This document shows, in pieces, positions 4,573 to 11,760 of a stretch of 11,760 bases of DNA. Under the pieces are notes generated by a model that saw only the letters and a list, made by a program, of their open reading frames with translations, was not told where the DNA came from and searched no databases. How positions within the stretch are numbered: position 1 is the first letter of the stretch; every line of letters starts with the position of its first letter. A program made the position numbers and the translations under genes. Location: NCBI GenBank assembly GCA_937916485.1, contig CALFSV010000264.1:1-11760 (forward strand), given 5' to 3'. The DNA is from an uncultured Paracoccaceae bacterium. Its GTDB lineage: Bacteria > Pseudomonadota > Alphaproteobacteria > Rhodobacterales > Rhodobacteraceae.

Positions 4573-4947
4573 ATGGCTGATCTGAAAAAACTGGCTGAAG
4601 AGATCGTGAACCTCACGCTGCTCGAAGCACAAGAACTCAAGACGATCCTCAAGGACGAATACGGCATCGAGCCGGCTGCCGGTGGCGCCGTCATGATGGC
4701 CGGTCCTGCTGCCGCTGGCGCAGAGGCTGCTGAAGAAAAGACCGAATTTGACGTCGTGCTGAAAGATGCCGGCGCTCAGAAGATCAACGTGATCAAAGAG
4801 GTCCGTGCGATCACCGGTCTTGGCCTGAAAGAAGCCAAGGATCTGGTCGAAGCTGGTGGCAAGGTCAAAGAAGGCGCGCCCAAGGCTGAAGCCGAAGAGA
4901 TCAAAGCCAAGCTGGAAGCAGCTGGCGCCAAGGTCGAGCTGGCCTAA
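4573..4947 (+). CDS. rplL: 50S ribosomal protein L7/L12
   Basis: A 124-residue L7/L12 protein, the multi-copy acidic stalk protein that recruits and stimulates translational GTPases such as EF-Tu and EF-G. The N-terminal dimerisation and L10-binding domain is residues 1-31 ([20 protein letters not shown]). An Ala/Gly-rich flexible hinge spans about 34-55. The C-terminal factor-binding domain (56-124) contains EKTEFDVVL, the helix [20 protein letters not shown] (70-89) and the ending AGAKVELA. Start ATG 4573 has GGAAAG (4560-4565) seven bases upstream. It follows rplJ closely, as expected for proteins made in a complex at unequal ratio. The 274 bases before rpoB hold several hairpins that could lower polymerase expression relative to the ribosomal proteins. 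Confidence 0.98.
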   Translation: MADLKKLAEEIVNLTLLEAQELKTILKDEYGIEPAAGGAVMMAGPAAAGAEAAEEKTEFDVVLKDAGAQKINVIKEVRAITGLGLKEAKDLVEAGGKVKEGAPKAEAEEIKAKLEAAGAKVELA

Positions 4948-4970
4948 GGCCAAGGTGCGGGCCGCCGCCG

Positions 4971-4989
4971 ACCTTGCCTTTGGTAAGGT
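4971..4989 (+). promoter_or_regulatory. Hairpin with competing partner after rplL
   Basis: ACCTTGCC (4971-4978) pairs with GGTAAGGT (4982-4989), including one G-U pair, over loop TTT. Alternatively its left arm ACCTTG (4971-4976) can pair with CAAGGT (4951-4956), just after the rplL stop. Neither form is followed by a T run, so it is not a standard intrinsic terminator. In E. coli this spacer contains a partial terminator, so an attenuating or pausing role is conceivable but unproven. Confidence 0.35.
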
Positions 4990-5010
4990 TGGCCAGGCCA
5001 CGCACCAAAC

Positions 5011-5058
5011 AAGACAAGGGCTGGGTTCGCAACGTGCGAGCCCAGCCGAACCTGTCTT
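5011..5058 (+). promoter_or_regulatory. Long rplL-rpoB hairpin, possible RNase III processing site
   Basis: GGCTGGGTTCGCA (5019-5031) pairs with TGCGAGCCCAGCC (5035-5047), 13 pairs with one G-U, loop ACG. Beyond a small internal loop (AG/GAACC), AAGACA (5011-5016) pairs with TGTCTT (5053-5058). The result is an extended, nearly double-stranded rod of about 19 pairs without a T run. In E. coli the rplL-rpoB spacer is cut by RNase III within such a stem, which is the basis for the suggestion here. Confidence 0.5.
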
Positions 5059-5065
5059 AGAGGGC

Positions 5066-5187
5066 GGTCTTTCGACCTTCCTCTTGGGTAGGTTCCAAGG
5101 GTCGGGAGGTGTCCGGTGGGACGGGCACCATGAATAGGCTCTGGAATTCCCGTTCTCAGATGTGTCCTCGCCGCAGCCCCAGCGGCG
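5066..5187 (+). other. rpoB leader with serial hairpins
   Basis: The remaining leader before rpoB contains three simple hairpins: GGTC/GACC (5066-5077), CTCTTGGG with TCCAAGGG (5081-5088/5094-5101) and CGCCGC/GCGGCG (5169-5174/5182-5187). No promoter with convincing -35 and -10 elements is visible, so rpoB probably depends on read-through from rplJL. No gene is seen here. Confidence 0.4.
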
Positions 5188-5221
5188 CGCGATACCAGAG
5201 ATGTGAAAGGTGACGACGCAC

Positions 5222-9360
<4,139 letters not shown>

Positions 9361-9361
<1 letters not shown>

Positions 9362-9380
9362 GAATTTTCGAGAAAATTCC
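9361..9380. repeat. AT-rich palindrome at the rpoB stop codon
   Basis: GGAATTTTC (9361-9369) and GAAAATTCC (9372-9380) are exact inverted repeats around two bases. The left arm starts on the last base of the rpoB TAG stop. In RNA it would be an 8-pair stem with loop CGAG. It is conspicuously AT-rich for this GC-rich region and shares its GAATTTTC core with the next palindrome. Confidence 0.8.
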
Positions 9381-9390
9381 TGCGCTACGC

Positions 9391-9432
9391 CCTGGGGCCC
9401 GAAAATTCTTCGCGAAGAATTTTGGCTCCGGG
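9391..9432. repeat. Large palindrome between rpoB and rpoC
   Basis: The centre is a perfect 22-base palindrome, AAAATTCTTCG (9402-9412) followed by CGAAGAATTTT (9413-9423). Flanking CCTGGGGCC (9391-9399) pairs with GGCTCCGGG (9424-9432), including two G-T pairs, leaving only CG (9400-9401) bulged. In RNA this is a hairpin of about 18-20 pairs ending 35 bases before the rpoC ATG. There is no T run, so it is not a typical terminator. Its AT-rich arms over a GC-rich base resemble a dispersed repeat. Confidence 0.8.
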
Positions 9433-9467
9433 GTTCCCCTCCAAACCCGAACCTTCGAGGTAACTGA

Positions 9468-11760
<2,293 letters not shown>

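Overview
The window is a chromosomal housekeeping stretch from an alphaproteobacterium, most likely of the Rhodobacteraceae (Rhodobacter/Paracoccus/Roseobacter type). The assignment rests on protein character (RpoB begins [19 protein letters not shown]10 begins MDRAQKEK; SecE is a short single-membrane-segment form), the gene order tuf - tRNA-Trp - secE - nusG - rplKA - rplJL - rpoBC, and GC-rich coding sequence. The genus cannot be fixed from this sequence alone.

Layout. Positions 1-51 are the last codons of tuf (EF-Tu). A densely foldable 3' region and a strong intrinsic terminator (144-173) follow. A DUF374-type acyltransferase gene (250-936) lies on the minus strand, convergent with tuf. 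All other genes are on the plus strand: tRNA-Trp(CCA) at 1046-1121, secE (1245-1445), nusG (1653-2183), rplK (2362-2811), rplA (2811-3509, overlapping rplK by one base), a terminator (3562-3593), a 478-base gene-free region, rplJ (3988-4500, GTG start), rplL (4573-4947), rpoB (5222-9361) and rpoC (9468 to the window end; 764 codons, cut just before the bridge helix).

How the genes work together. They form one gene-expression module. EF-Tu delivers aminoacyl-tRNA, including Trp-tRNA. L11, L1, L10 and L7/L12 build the ribosomal stalks that recruit elongation factors. RpoB and RpoC form the RNA polymerase active centre. NusG binds that polymerase and can couple it to the ribosome. SecE is part of the SecYEG translocon. 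Feedback control is expected at two places where the sequence offers matching RNA folds: a probable L1-binding leader before rplK (2213-2253) and a candidate L10 leader before rplJ (3888-3944). The terminator after rplA separates rplKA from rplJL-rpoBC.

Unexplained content is almost entirely intergenic. Three copies of a 26-base palindrome (11-base identical arms GTAAGGTGGGT/ACCCACCTTAC, 4-base loop) lie at 228-253, 2316-2341 and 3521-3546. Two AT-rich palindromes of a different family lie between rpoB and rpoC (9361-9432). A 48-base hairpin (5011-5058) lies between rplL and rpoB. A branched fold lies between tuf and its terminator (61-133). Several short segments have two mutually exclusive pairing partners (1618-1644, 3685-3758, 4951-4989, 9362-9408). 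I see no mobile element, CRISPR array, defence system or novel gene cluster. The most interesting material here is repeat biology and RNA-level regulation of an essential operon.
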